From NCBI GenBank assembly GCA_028277185.1, contig JANQGQ010000001.1, positions 62,001 through 126,000 on the forward strand: a DNA stretch of 64,000 bases. Direction: 5' to 3'. The position numbers were made by a program, and so were the translations under genes. Position 1 is the stretch's first letter. The number at the start of each line of letters is the position of its first letter. This stretch comes from Woeseiaceae bacterium (GTDB lineage: Bacteria; Pseudomonadota; Gammaproteobacteria; Steroidobacterales; Woeseiaceae). The notes below the pieces were generated by a model that saw nothing but the letters and a program-made list of their open reading frames with translations, was not told the origin of the DNA and made no database searches. Below, in pieces: positions 41,682 to 50,087 of the stretch.

Positions 41682-41702
41682 TTGTTGCCAGATTCGCAAC
41701 AA
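41682..41702. promoter_or_regulatory. Perfect inverted repeat before the pirin gene
   Basis: TTGTTGC-N7-GCAACAA is a perfect 7-bp inverted repeat, 88 bp upstream of the pirin start and 22 bp past the SDR stop on the minus strand. There is no T-run, so it is a likely operator and not a terminator. Confidence 0.5.
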
Positions 41703-41723
41703 TAGAGCGGGCCGCCGCGCCCG

Positions 41724-42545
41724 TCAGGACCCGGCGCGTTCGGCCTTGAGGCGCTTTTTCACCCGCGCGCCCTTGCGCTCGAGAAACGGCCGTGCGAATC
41801 GGCCGAGCGCCGGCCACAGATAGCTTGCCGTCGTCAGGATGCCGCTCGACTTAGGCATCGAGAGCTCCCGCTGCCGGTTGCCGCAGAGATCGAGAATCGC
41901 CTGGGCGACTTCGTCGGCCGTGCTGATCGGCTGCGAGAACGTCAGGTCCGACACCCCGTCGATATCGTCCATGATGAAGCCGGTATCGATCGGCCCGGGC
42001 GACAGGACCGCAAACTTGATGTTTGCATCGGCCAGTTCCTCGGCAATCGCGTACGTGAATGAACGGAGCCCGGCTTTGCTGGCGCCGTACGCCGCGCTGC
42101 CCGGTACCGGCGTCCGGCCGGCCAGCGAACCGACGTTGACGATCGCGCCGCCGCCGCTCTCACGAAGATACGGCAGCGCAATGCGCGTCAGGAAGATCGG
42201 CGCCCGCAGGTTGACGTCGATGATGCGGCCCAGGTCCTCGGCCGCTACCGACTCGACGAGACCGCGCTCGTGGAAGCCGGCGTTGTTGACGAGGACGTCG
42301 ACGCGGCCGTACTCGAACTGCGCTTTCTTGAACAGGTTGACCGCTGCTTCCTCGTCGCTGACGTCCATCGCGTAGATTTCGACGCGCGTCTTGTCGCGCA
42401 GCTCCTCGGCGACCGCCTCGAGCTTCTTCTTCGTCCGGGCGACGAGCATGAGATTCGCGCCGGCCTCGGCAAACAAACCGGCCGCCGCCTTACCGACGCC
42501 TTCGGACGCGCCGGTCACGATTGCGGTCTTGTCGTTGAAGATCAT
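41724..42545 (-). CDS. Short-chain dehydrogenase/reductase
   Basis: The 273-residue protein is a classical SDR: TGASEGVG near residue 11 for the cofactor, NNAG at about 91-94, the serine in VGSLAGR and YGASK for catalysis. Its C-terminal tail (FARPFLERKGARVKKRLKAERAGS) is long and basic, with a hydrophobic stretch just before it, which suggests membrane association as in some acyl- or sphingoid-reducing SDRs. The substrate is unknown. The gene is upstream of pirin and downstream of a small hypothetical gene, all on the minus strand. Confidence 0.9.
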   Translation of the reverse strand: MIFNDKTAIVTGASEGVGKAAAGLFAEAGANLMLVARTKKKLEAVAEELRDKTRVEIYAMDVSDEEAAVNLFKKAQFEYGRVDVLVNNAGFHERGLVESVAAEDLGRIIDVNLRAPIFLTRIALPYLRESGGGAIVNVGSLAGRTPVPGSAAYGASKAGLRSFTYAIAEELADANIKFAVLSPGPIDTGFIMDDIDGVSDLTFSQPISTADEVAQAILDLCGNRQRELSMPKSSGILTTASYLWPALGRFARPFLERKGARVKKRLKAERAGS

Positions 42546-42578
42546 CGCGGCATGGTAAGCGAATAGCCGCGTCAGGCG

Positions 42579-42899
42579 CTACAGTCCGAAGTAGCCCCGA
42601 AGCTTGCGCCAGAGCGACGACTCCCAGCCGTAGACCTCGAGCTGTTCGGGGTCGAGCCCGGGCTTCGGTATTTCGGTCGACACCGGCGGCTTCCCGGCCG
42701 CCGGAACCGCGTCCGGATCGAGTTCGAACTCGACGTCGCGATCGTTCGCCTCGACGAGCCCGTCCACCTTGAGCGACAGGTGGGGCAGCACGTCGTCGTC
42801 GACGATATCGTCGAGAAAAACCGCGTCCGGATCGAACGCTTCGCGGTCTAGCACGACGCAGTCGTCGAAGGCTTTGTCCTTTGCTTTGTTGCCACTCAT
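42579..42899 (-). CDS. Hypothetical acidic protein, 106 residues
   Basis: The product begins MSGNKAKDKAFDDCVVLDREAFDPDAVFLDDIVDD and is rich in aspartate, with a C-terminal WESSLWRKLRGYFGL. It has no signal peptide. I recognise no family. The ATG at 42899 has a GGGAGCC ahead at a good distance. The frame is open far upstream only because it lies antisense to the RND adaptor gene. It lies 34 bp before the SDR gene on the same strand. Confidence 0.6.
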   Translation of the reverse strand: MSGNKAKDKAFDDCVVLDREAFDPDAVFLDDIVDDDVLPHLSLKVDGLVEANDRDVEFELDPDAVPAAGKPPVSTEIPKPGLDPEQLEVYGWESSLWRKLRGYFGL

Positions 42900-42989
42900 A
42901 AAGCGGCTCCCAAACGACAGGAACGCCCACCATACGGGACCCCGGCGCGAAACCGCTGTGACTGGACTCACAGTTCGCGCGCCGCGCTG

Positions 42990-43012
42990 TCGACTTTTCG
43001 CGAAAAAGTCGA
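42990..43012. promoter_or_regulatory. Palindrome in the RND promoter region (1)
   Basis: TCGACTTTT-CGCGA-AAAAGTCGA is a perfect 9-bp inverted repeat, 119 bp before the adaptor start and 91 bp before the divergent small gene. No T-run follows on either strand. It may be an operator. Confidence 0.5.
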
Positions 43013-43054
43013 TACAAATCAAAGACTCAACACCTCTCGCCGGGCTTTGCCGAA

Positions 43055-43071
43055 GGACGGAACTTCCGTCC
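43055..43071. promoter_or_regulatory. Palindrome in the RND promoter region (2)
   Basis: GGACGGAA-C-TTCCGTCC is a perfect 17-bp palindrome, 60 bp before the adaptor start. A possible -10 TACAAT lies at 43095-43100, so the palindrome would sit at or just before the -35 region. A TetR-type repressor or an activator could act here; no regulator gene is adjacent. Confidence 0.55.
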
Positions 43072-43130
43072 GTACGCCGGTCTGACGAGGGGAGTACAAT
43101 AACGCGTTCCGCTGCACGGACCCTTCCCGC

Positions 43131-44204
43131 ATGGCATTCAGAATCCGCACCGCCTGCGTCACGATCGCTGCCGCGCTCGCCGTCGCCGGCTGCAGCGAGG
43201 AAGCGCCGCGGGAATCCCGGGGCGGCTGGAACTCGGCGCCGATGGTGGTCACCGCGCCAGCCGAGTTCAAACCGCTCGTCGACGAGATCGAGGCGCTCGG
43301 GACGGCCATCGCCAACGAGTCGATCAGCGTTCAACCGCGGGTCGCAAGCCTCGTGACGGGCGTGTACTTCGAGGAAGGCGATGTTGTCAACGAGGGCGAT
43401 CTCCTGCTCGAGCTCGAAAGCAGCGAGATCGAAGCGGGACTCGCGCTCGCAGAAGCCGCGCTGGGCGAGAGCCGTTCGCTGTACAACCGCAGCAAGTCGC
43501 TGGAATCGACACAGGCGATTTCCGCGGCGGACCTCGAGCAGCTTCTGGCGCGCGTCAAGGTCGACGAGGCGCAGGTGCAGGCCGCGGCGGCCAGGCTGGC
43601 CAACACCCAGGTGCGGGCGCCGTTTACGGGACGCGTCGGGTTGCGCCGCGTCAGTCCGGGCAGCTACGTCGATTCCGCCACCGTCATCACGACGCTCGAC
43701 GACGTGAGTCGAATCAAGCTCGACTTCACGGTGCCGGAGACTTTCCTGACCGTGATTCGCGAAGGCATGTCGATTGCCGCACAGAGCGTCGTGTATCCCG
43801 AGCAGGAGTTCGTGGGCGTCGTGGCAAGCGTCGATACGCGTCTCGACCCGGTGTCGCGCGCCGTGCAGGTACGCGCCGTTCTGCCGAACGACGACGGCCT
43901 CCTGAAACCCGGCATGTTCATGACGGTCGACCTGAAGCGCGATCGCGGCGACGTACTCGTCGTGCCCGAACAGTCGATCGTGCCCGAAGGCAACGACCAG
44001 TTCGTCTACGTGATCAGCGACGGCGTCGCCGAGAAGCGCTCGGTCCTGCTCGGCCGGCGAATTCCGGGCTTCGTCGTTATCGAAGAGGGCCTGAGCGCCG
44101 GCGAAGCCGTCGTGACGGAAGGTACCGGCAAGGTCCAGGACGGCGGCTCCGTCGAAACCCACGAACAGCACACGTCGCTGGGCCGCGTCGGCGGCGAGAG
44201 CTAG
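43131..44204 (+). CDS. RND efflux periplasmic adaptor lipoprotein
   Basis: The 357-residue precursor has a lipoprotein signal (ACVTIAAALAVAGC, lipid-modified C21). The mature protein is a membrane-fusion protein of the AcrA/MdtA type: VASLVTGVYFEEGDVVNEGDLLLELES (lipoyl half), a helical hairpin (GLALAEAALGESRSLYNRSKSLESTQAIS) and a second lipoyl half at NTQVRAPFTGRVGLRRVSPGSYV. It links the inner-membrane pump to an outer-membrane channel; no channel gene is adjacent. The pump gene starts 1 bp after its stop, so the two form an operon. Confidence 0.93.
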   Translation: MAFRIRTACVTIAAALAVAGCSEEAPRESRGGWNSAPMVVTAPAEFKPLVDEIEALGTAIANESISVQPRVASLVTGVYFEEGDVVNEGDLLLELESSEIEAGLALAEAALGESRSLYNRSKSLESTQAISAADLEQLLARVKVDEAQVQAAAARLANTQVRAPFTGRVGLRRVSPGSYVDSATVITTLDDVSRIKLDFTVPETFLTVIREGMSIAAQSVVYPEQEFVGVVASVDTRLDPVSRAVQVRAVLPNDDGLLKPGMFMTVDLKRDRGDVLVVPEQSIVPEGNDQFVYVISDGVAEKRSVLLGRRIPGFVVIEEGLSAGEAVVTEGTGKVQDGGSVETHEQHTSLGRVGGES

Positions 44205-44205
44205 T

Positions 44206-47200
44206 GTGCTGATCTCCGACGTCTCCGTCCGCCGGCCGGTCTTCGCCGCGGTCATTTCGCTGATCCTCGTGATCGTGGGTCTGATGTCGGTTCTGTCGAT
44301 GTCGATCCGGGAGTACCCGGACATCGCCAGACCGATCGTGTCGATCAGCACCGACTACCGGGGCGCGGCATCGGACATCGTCGAGCGCCGCGTGACGCAG
44401 ATGCTGGAAGACCAGCTTGCAGGTATCTCGGGCGTCACGAAGGTGTCGTCGCGCAGTTTCGACGAACGCTCGGTGATCACGCTCGAATTCAGCCAGGCGA
44501 CTGATGTCGATGCCGCCGCCAACGACGTGCGCGATCGCGTCGGCCGCGTCGTAGGCAACCTGCCCGACGAGGCAGACCCTCCCGAAGTCTCGAAGCAGGA
44601 CAACGACTCGCAGTCGACGATGTGGGTCAACATATCGAGCGACTCCCGCTCGATCATGGAAGTATCCGACTTCGCCGAGCGCTATCTCGTCGACGCGCTG
44701 TCGGTCGTCGAAGGCGTCGCCTACGTGCGCGCGGGCGGCCTTCGCCGCCCGGCCATGCGGATCTGGGTCGCCCCCCGGCGGCTCGCCGCACGGCAGCTCA
44801 CAGTCGCCGACATCGAAGACGCCTTGAGGCGCGAGAACGTGCAGATCCCGTCGGGTCGTCTCGAGTCGTCCGCCCGCGAATTCACGCTGCGCACCGACAC
44901 CGGCTTTCACGGCATCGAGGACTTTCGGAACCTCGTGCTGGCTCAGGGCGAGGACGGATATCTCATTCGCCTGGGCGAAGTAGCCGACATCGAACTCGCG
45001 CCGGAAAACGTCCGGAGTTTCTCGCGCACGAACGGCGTCACCGGAATGGCACTCGGCATCGTGCCGCAGTCGGGCGCCAACATGCTCGAGGTCAATTCGA
45101 GAGTCGCCAAACGCATCGAGGAGCTGCAGTCGAGCCTGCCGGCCGACATGGACTTCTCGATCAACATGGACTTCTCGATCTTCATCCGGGCATCGCTCGA
45201 GGAGGTCGGTAAAGCGCTGGGCCTCGCGCTGTTTCTGGTGCTCGTCGTGATTTACGGCTTCATCGGTACGCTCCGGGCGACGATCATCCCGGCGCTGACG
45301 ATACCCATCTCGATCATCGCCGCGTTCACCGTCATGGCGGCGATGGGCTTTTCGATCAATACGCTGACGCTGCTCGGTTTCGTGCTGGCGATCGGCCTCG
45401 TCGTCGACGACGCCATCGTCGTGCTCGAGAACATCGCGCGCCGCATCGAGGGCGGCGAGCCAACGCTCTTGGCAGCAACCAACGGCGGCCGCGAGATCGG
45501 CTTCGCGGTGATCGCGACGACCCTCGTGCTCGTCGCGGTAATCCTGCCGATCTCATTCATGCCGGGCAACATCGGCGCGGTGTTCGGCGAGTTCGGCATT
45601 TCGCTGGCCGCCGCGGTCGGCTTCTCGAGCCTGGTCGCGCTAACGCTCGTGCCGATGCTGACCACCAAGCTGTTCCACGACGACCGCCTGCACCGCAGCC
45701 GCCTGACGCACTTCGTCGACCGGCTGTTCCGCGGCCTCGCCGACCGCTACGAAAGGCTGCTGCGCCGCGTCGTGCGCTATCCGCTTGCGGTCGTCGGCGC
45801 CGCGCTTGCCATATTTGCCGCAGCGCTCTCATTCGTCGGCTCGATCCCCGTGGAGTACATGCCGCGCGAGGACCGCGCGTTCGCGATGATCCGGCTGACG
45901 GCTCCCGACGGTGCAAGCCTCGACTACACGCTCAAGTACATCAAGGAAGCCGAGCAGATCGTGAGCACCGACGTCGAGTCGGGCGACGCGCTGCGCGCGC
46001 TGGCCCGTTCCGGCAGCTGGGGCGGCGGCGCGGACGTGAACACGGGCATGGTTCTGGTGCCGCTGCAGGTCTGGGAGCAGCGCGAGCGTTCGGCCGCCGA
46101 GATCGTCGCCAACTGGAACCGCCAGCTTGCCGGGCTGCCCGGCGTTCAGGCCTTCGCTTTCGCACCAGGCGCCTGGAGTCTGGGGCAGAGCAACCGCCCG
46201 CTGCGCATCGTGCTCGGCGGCACGAGTTACGCCGAGCTCGCCGAATGGCGCGACATCGTCATGGCGGAGGCGCGGAAGATCCCGGGACTGGGCAATCTTC
46301 AGTCCGACTACCGCGAACGCAAGCCGAAGATCGACGTTGCGGTCGACCGGGACCGGGCCGCCGATCTCGGCGTGTCGCTTGCCAACGTAGGCCAGACGCT
46401 CGAAACGATTCTAGGCTCGCGCGTCGTTACGACCTTCATCGACCGGGGCGAGGAATACCGGGTCATCCTGCAGGGTGCCGACGAACGCCGGCAGACCCCC
46501 AGCGATCTCGAAACGATCTACGTACGCTCGGAACGTTCCGGCCAGCTTATCCCGCTGTCGAACCTGGTGACGCTGACCGAAACCGCGGGCCCGGTAGATC
46601 TCCGGCGCTTCGACCGCATGCGCTCGATCACGATCTCCGGCTCGATCAATCCGGGCTATTCGCTCGGCGAGGCGCTTGCGGACCTCGAGCGTATCGTCGA
46701 GGAGAACCTGCCCGACGCGGCCCGCCTCAACTACGACGGCGAGTCGCGCGACTTCAAGAACACGGGCTCCGCGATCTACCTGACCTTCGTACTCGCGCTC
46801 GTGATCGCCTATCTCGTGCTTGCCGCGCAGTTCGAGAGCTTCCGGCATCCGCTGATCATCATGACGACGGTGCCGCTTGCGATTACCGGCGCGATTTTCG
46901 GCCTCGTCGTGTTCGGCTCGACGATCAACGTATTCAGCCAGATCGGTGCGATCATGCTGATCGGCCTTGCCGCGAAGAACGGCATCCTGATCGTCGAGTT
47001 CGCGAACCAGCTTCGGGACCGGGGCGCCGAGTTCCGCGAGGCGGTGATCCAGTCGTCGAAGACGCGCCTGCGCCCGGTCCTGATGACGAGCATGTGCACG
47101 GCCTTCGGCTCTATTCCGCTGCTGCTTGCGTCGGGCGCCGGCGCGCTGTCGCGGCAGTCGATCGGCGCCGTCGTGTTCTTCGGCGTGCTGTTCTCGATGG

Positions 47201-47340
47201 TCCTGACGCTGATCGTCGTGCCGACCGTGTACTCGGTCCTCGCGAAGAACACCCGCTCACCGGAGTACGTGTCGCGGGTGATCGACAAGCTCAGCGGGCG
47301 GACGGGCGCCGAGCCCGGGCGCGTCCAGGCCGGCTCCTAA
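44206..47340 (+). CDS. RND multidrug efflux pump (HAE1 family)
   Basis: The 1044-residue protein is an AcrB-type proton-driven exporter with 12 membrane helices and two large periplasmic loops. N-terminal RPVFAAVISLILVIVGLMSVLSM is helix 1, and LAIGLVVDDAIVVLENIAR holds the conserved Asp pair used in proton relay in helix 4. The second half begins near PLAVVGAALAIFAAALSFVGSIPVEYMPREDRA and ends with a basic tail. The GTG at 44206 follows the adaptor stop by 1 bp. It converges with the patatin-like gene with a 4-bp overlap. Confidence 0.95.
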   Translation: MLISDVSVRRPVFAAVISLILVIVGLMSVLSMSIREYPDIARPIVSISTDYRGAASDIVERRVTQMLEDQLAGISGVTKVSSRSFDERSVITLEFSQATDVDAAANDVRDRVGRVVGNLPDEADPPEVSKQDNDSQSTMWVNISSDSRSIMEVSDFAERYLVDALSVVEGVAYVRAGGLRRPAMRIWVAPRRLAARQLTVADIEDALRRENVQIPSGRLESSAREFTLRTDTGFHGIEDFRNLVLAQGEDGYLIRLGEVADIELAPENVRSFSRTNGVTGMALGIVPQSGANMLEVNSRVAKRIEELQSSLPADMDFSINMDFSIFIRASLEEVGKALGLALFLVLVVIYGFIGTLRATIIPALTIPISIIAAFTVMAAMGFSINTLTLLGFVLAIGLVVDDAIVVLENIARRIEGGEPTLLAATNGGREIGFAVIATTLVLVAVILPISFMPGNIGAVFGEFGISLAAAVGFSSLVALTLVPMLTTKLFHDDRLHRSRLTHFVDRLFRGLADRYERLLRRVVRYPLAVVGAALAIFAAALSFVGSIPVEYMPREDRAFAMIRLTAPDGASLDYTLKYIKEAEQIVSTDVESGDALRALARSGSWGGGADVNTGMVLVPLQVWEQRERSAAEIVANWNRQLAGLPGVQAFAFAPGAWSLGQSNRPLRIVLGGTSYAELAEWRDIVMAEARKIPGLGNLQSDYRERKPKIDVAVDRDRAADLGVSLANVGQTLETILGSRVVTTFIDRGEEYRVILQGADERRQTPSDLETIYVRSERSGQLIPLSNLVTLTETAGPVDLRRFDRMRSITISGSINPGYSLGEALADLERIVEENLPDAARLNYDGESRDFKNTGSAIYLTFVLALVIAYLVLAAQFESFRHPLIIMTTVPLAITGAIFGLVVFGSTINVFSQIGAIMLIGLAAKNGILIVEFANQLRDRGAEFREAVIQSSKTRLRPVLMTSMCTAFGSIPLLLASGAGALSRQSIGAVVFFGVLFSMVLTLIVVPTVYSVLAKNTRSPEYVSRVIDKLSGRTGAEPGRVQAGS

Positions 47341-48227
47341 GCTTCCAGACCGTCGAGTAGTTCGCGGGCGCGTTCGCGCCCGAGACGAATCATCGCGGCC
47401 GCGCGGTCGAAGTCGAGCAGCTTGCAGGCGTTGCGCGGTATCTCGATCGTGTGGTCGGGCGGATACGCCGCCAGCTTCTGACGCGCGATCGTCCCCTGCA
47501 TCGCATCGAAGGCCTGGTTGCCAATGTCGTACATGTCCCACTCCGACTTGCTGTCCTGCATCGATTTCGACAGATCCTCGATGAACTCGCTGAGCTTGCG
47601 GTTGAAGAAGGACTGCGACTGCTGCTTCCCGGTGTCGGCGTCGGCCAGCAAGGCATCGGGATCGTCGACCGGCGATCCGGACAGGTTCACGGCGACGATC
47701 AAATCCGTGTCGTCGTTGAAGGCCGGCGCAATGGGCACCGGGTTGAGCACACCCCCGTCGATCAACAACGCGCCGTCGCTGGAGACAGGCGTGAAGAAGA
47801 ACGGCAGCGAGATCGAAGCGCGAATCGCGTCGAACAACGATCCGCTGTTGAGCCAGACTTCCTTCTGGCGCTTGATGTCGGTCGCGACCGCGGTAAACGG
47901 TATTGCCAGATCCTCGATCCGTTTATCGCCGACGAGCTCCCTGAGCGTCTGGATGACCTTGTCGCCCTTGACGAGGCCGTTCTTCTCCCAGGCGATGTCG
48001 AGCAGGTTGACGATGTCGGCCTTGCTGACCGCGGAGATCCAGTCGGTGAAGTCGTCGAGCTTGCCAGCCGCGTGAATCCCGCCGACCAGCGCACCCGCTG
48101 ACGCGCCGGCTATCGAACCGATCGTGTAGCCGTTGTCCTCGAACTCGCGGATGATCCCGATGTGGGCAAGGCCGCGCGCACCGCCGCTGCCGAGGACTAA
48201 GGAAATAGTGTTGTCTTGTTTCGGCAT
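47337..48227 (-). CDS. Patatin-like phospholipase (RssA-type)
   Basis: The 296-residue protein has the patatin catalytic dyad: nucleophile Ser43 in GASAG (41-45) with oxyanion loop GSGGARG (13-19) and Asp157 in LIDGGVLNP. These enzymes release fatty acids from phospholipids, or act in stress and virulence roles. No signal peptide or membrane segment is visible. The ATG at 48227 is used (MPKQDNTISLVLGSGG) since homology begins there; an upstream one adds 51 unrelated residues. It converges with the RND pump. Confidence 0.92.
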   Translation of the reverse strand: MPKQDNTISLVLGSGGARGLAHIGIIREFEDNGYTIGSIAGASAGALVGGIHAAGKLDDFTDWISAVSKADIVNLLDIAWEKNGLVKGDKVIQTLRELVGDKRIEDLAIPFTAVATDIKRQKEVWLNSGSLFDAIRASISLPFFFTPVSSDGALLIDGGVLNPVPIAPAFNDDTDLIVAVNLSGSPVDDPDALLADADTGKQQSQSFFNRKLSEFIEDLSKSMQDSKSEWDMYDIGNQAFDAMQGTIARQKLAAYPPDHTIEIPRNACKLLDFDRAAAMIRLGRERARELLDGLEA

Positions 48228-48455
48228 TGGGCTTGATCGGCAACTGAGAGAAATCGGTCGGAAGATGATAGTCGGTCCATGGCCGCCAGGCGACATGCAG
48301 GGACCGTTCGTTCTATCGGCTCTGCCGCTGGTCGGCCCGGGCTGTTTCTCGCCCGTTCGGCCGGAAACTCGTAGAGGCATGGTTGGCTCGATGGCCTACC
48401 ATGGCCAGATGCACTCTGAGTACTTACACAAGTCGATTGAGGGCCAATTCCTAGT

Positions 48456-48484
48456 TTGACAATCGTCACGTGACACGTTACATT
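48456..48484 (+). promoter_or_regulatory. Sigma70-type promoter of higBA
   Basis: TTGACA (48456-48461), 17 bp, then TACATT (48479-48484): near-consensus. The start of transcription would be about 48491, next to the TTG start codon of higB at 48492. Between the boxes lies GTCACGTGAC, a perfect 10-bp palindrome, with ACGT repeats after it, a probable HigA operator. Confidence 0.65.
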
Positions 48485-48491
48485 CTGAGCC

Positions 48492-48773
48492 TTGATTAAG
48501 ACCTTTGCCGATCAGCGTACCAGGGACCTGTACGAGACCGGCAAAGCAAGCAGGTTTCCAGAGAACGTAGCTCGACGCGCAGCAAGAAAACTCGAATACG
48601 TCGATCTGGCCGAGAGGCTCGACGATCTACGTACGCCGCTGGGAAACCGACTCCACACGCTGAGAGGCGATCGACAAGGCCAGTACTCGATATCGATCAA
48701 CGATCAGTGGCGAATCTGCTTTCGATTCGAAGACGGCGACGCGTTTGACGTCGAAGTCTGCGACTACCATTGA
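48492..48773 (+). CDS. higB: HigB-family type II toxin (RelE/ParE fold)
   Basis: The 93-residue protein matches HigB: IKTFADQRTRDLYETGKASRFPENVARRAARKLEYVDLA, RLHTLRGDRQGQYSISINDQWRICFRFEDGDAFDVEVCDYH, the last part being the characteristic core and end. HigB-type toxins are ribosome-associated mRNA interferases. The TTG at 48492 is the only start that keeps the conserved MIK N-terminus; a promoter lies just upstream, so translation may be leaderless. The antitoxin gene follows by 16 bp, toxin-first as in HigBA. Confidence 0.92.
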   Translation: MIKTFADQRTRDLYETGKASRFPENVARRAARKLEYVDLAERLDDLRTPLGNRLHTLRGDRQGQYSISINDQWRICFRFEDGDAFDVEVCDYH

Positions 48774-48789
48774 CGCTCGGGTGTAGCTG

Positions 48790-49101
48790 ATGGCAATTCA
48801 CAATTCCGGACTAAGACGGCGCCCGACCCACCCGGGCGAGATGTTGCGCGAAGACTTCATGCCCGACTACGGACTCACGGTGAGCGGCCTGGCGGAAGCC
48901 ATCGGTGTGTCACGGCAGTCGATCAACGAAATTCTGCGCGAACGCCGTGCCTTAAGCCCGGAGATGGCGTTGCGGTTTTCGCGGCTGTTCGGCAACAGCC
49001 CGGAGTTTTGGCTCAACGCGCAAACGGCCGTGGACCTGTGGGATGCGAGCCGAGCTATTCAAAAGGATGTGCGCCGGATTCGCCCTCTGGATGCTGCTTA
49101 G
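48790..49101 (+). CDS. higA: HigA-family antitoxin (Xre helix-turn-helix)
   Basis: The 103-residue protein begins RRRPTHPGEMLREDFMPDYGLTVSGLAEAIGVSRQSINEILRERRALSPEMALRFSRLFG. This is the HigA/VapI helix-turn-helix, with a C-terminal helix for toxin binding (SPEFWLNAQTAVDLWDASRA). It neutralises HigB and represses the operon; the palindrome in the promoter is a probable target. The family has the toxin-first order seen here. Confidence 0.93.
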   Translation: MAIHNSGLRRRPTHPGEMLREDFMPDYGLTVSGLAEAIGVSRQSINEILRERRALSPEMALRFSRLFGNSPEFWLNAQTAVDLWDASRAIQKDVRRIRPLDAA

Positions 49102-49220
49102 CTGATCACTGAATCAATCGGGCACGTTTGTCTGGTGAGCGTATAGGGTAGTTCTGATAATCGGCAGTTCGACTAGTTTCATGCATCGAAGTCATGCGGA
49201 GGGTCGCGCAGACTCGCTGC

Positions 49221-49406
49221 ATGAAAGTCCGCGCACTTCTCAGGCTACTGAAAGACGACGGTTGGATTATCGCAAGGACCCGGGGCAGCCACCGCCAACT
49301 CAAGCACCCCCAAAAGCCCGGCACGGTGACTGTCTCAGGTAAGCACAGTATCGATGTACCACCCGGGACACTTAACAGCATTCTGAAGCAAGCTCAGCTA
49401 GAATAG
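49221..49406 (+). CDS. hicA: HicA-family toxin
   Basis: The 61-residue protein is a double-stranded-RNA-binding-like HicA: MKVRALLRLLKDDGWIIARTRGSHRQLKHPQKPG. The catalytic histidine lies in GSHRQL, and the end is VPPGTLNSILKQAQLE. HicA cleaves mRNA in the ribosome-independent manner of its family. The ATG at 49221 is used; the frame begins nine codons earlier at 49194. A direct repeat TCATGC-N7-TCATGC at about 49178-49197 lies before the gene and could be a HicB site. HicB follows by 5 bp. Confidence 0.93.
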   Translation: MKVRALLRLLKDDGWIIARTRGSHRQLKHPQKPGTVTVSGKHSIDVPPGTLNSILKQAQLE

Positions 49407-49411
49407 GATAC

Positions 49412-49627
49412 ATGCAGTACCTGGTCGTCATCGAGACAAGTGAGAGCGGTTTTGGCGCATACGTGCCGGACTTGCCCGGCTGTGTCGCAGCAGCAGCCAC
49501 CCGAGAGGAAGTAGTCGGCCTCATTCAAGAAGCAATCGAATTCCATCTGGAAGGGCTGAAGAGGTCCGGCGAGCAGGTTCCCGAACCGAAGTCTCAAGGC
49601 GAAGTTGTCAATGTGCGCGCTGCCTGA
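49412..49627 (+). CDS. hicB: HicB-family antitoxin
   Basis: The 71-residue protein has the HicB partial RNase H fold: YLVVIETSESGFGAYVPDLPGCVAAAATREEVVGLIQEAIEFHLEGLKRSGEQVPEP. It binds and inhibits HicA. It lacks the C-terminal DNA-binding domain present in longer HicB proteins, so repression of the operon would need another feature or partner. It starts 5 bp after hicA. Confidence 0.93.
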   Translation: MQYLVVIETSESGFGAYVPDLPGCVAAAATREEVVGLIQEAIEFHLEGLKRSGEQVPEPKSQGEVVNVRAA

Positions 49628-50047
49628 CACTGCTTCGAGTCGTGTTCGGACGGACTAAAACGATACTCCGCGTCGACTGTTCGTAAAAGCTAACCTCAGC
49701 GACGAAGTTTAGGCTGCCGTTATGGATGCGGACTGATCAAGTCGCGCCTCCAATCACCTGCCGCCACCGTACCTGACTCTCGGCGGCAGCGACGCTTACA
49801 CGATTTCGGCCAAATTCCCTCTGGCGCCCGTATGATAGTTGGCAATTTGCCCGGTTTCAGACGTCGACGCCGTACGGAAATCCAACCACACTCGAAGTAC
49901 GCTCATCCAGCAAGCGTGCTCAAACCCGTCGGGCCTTGCTTATCGTAGCCACTCACGTACCGCATCTGACCAAGCTGCAAGCGTAGCTGCAGATCCATCG
50001 CCAGTTGAGCGTCCTCGTGAGCTTTGGCTCCTCCGAGTCTTTCTGTG
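49628..50047. other. Intergenic stretch between hicAB and brnTA
   Basis: No gene with supportable homology is seen. An 8-bp perfect inverted repeat, CTGCCGCC at 49758-49765 and GGCGGCAG at 49782-49789, could form a hairpin, but no T-run follows. Short open frames here (for example 49839-50051 plus) have no family resemblance. It may be a decayed region between the two modules. Confidence 0.4.
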
Positions 50048-50076
50048 TTGAAATATACATATAAAATACATACAAT
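50048..50076 (+). promoter_or_regulatory. Sigma70-type promoter of brnTA
   Basis: TTGAAA (50048-50053), 17 bp, then TACAAT (50071-50076), in an AT-rich stretch that stands out from the GC-rich surroundings. Transcription would start near 50083, five bases before the GTG of brnT. BrnA/BrnT are known to repress their own promoter; the AT-rich repeats ATATACATAT and AATACATACAAT could be the target. Confidence 0.65.
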
Positions 50077-50087
50077 CTGGCAATCAG

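Noticed and set aside
42900-44351. Long upstream extension of the 106-residue gene antisense to the RND adaptor
   Set aside because: The extension overlaps a certain gene on the other strand, and a good ribosome site marks the ATG at 42899.
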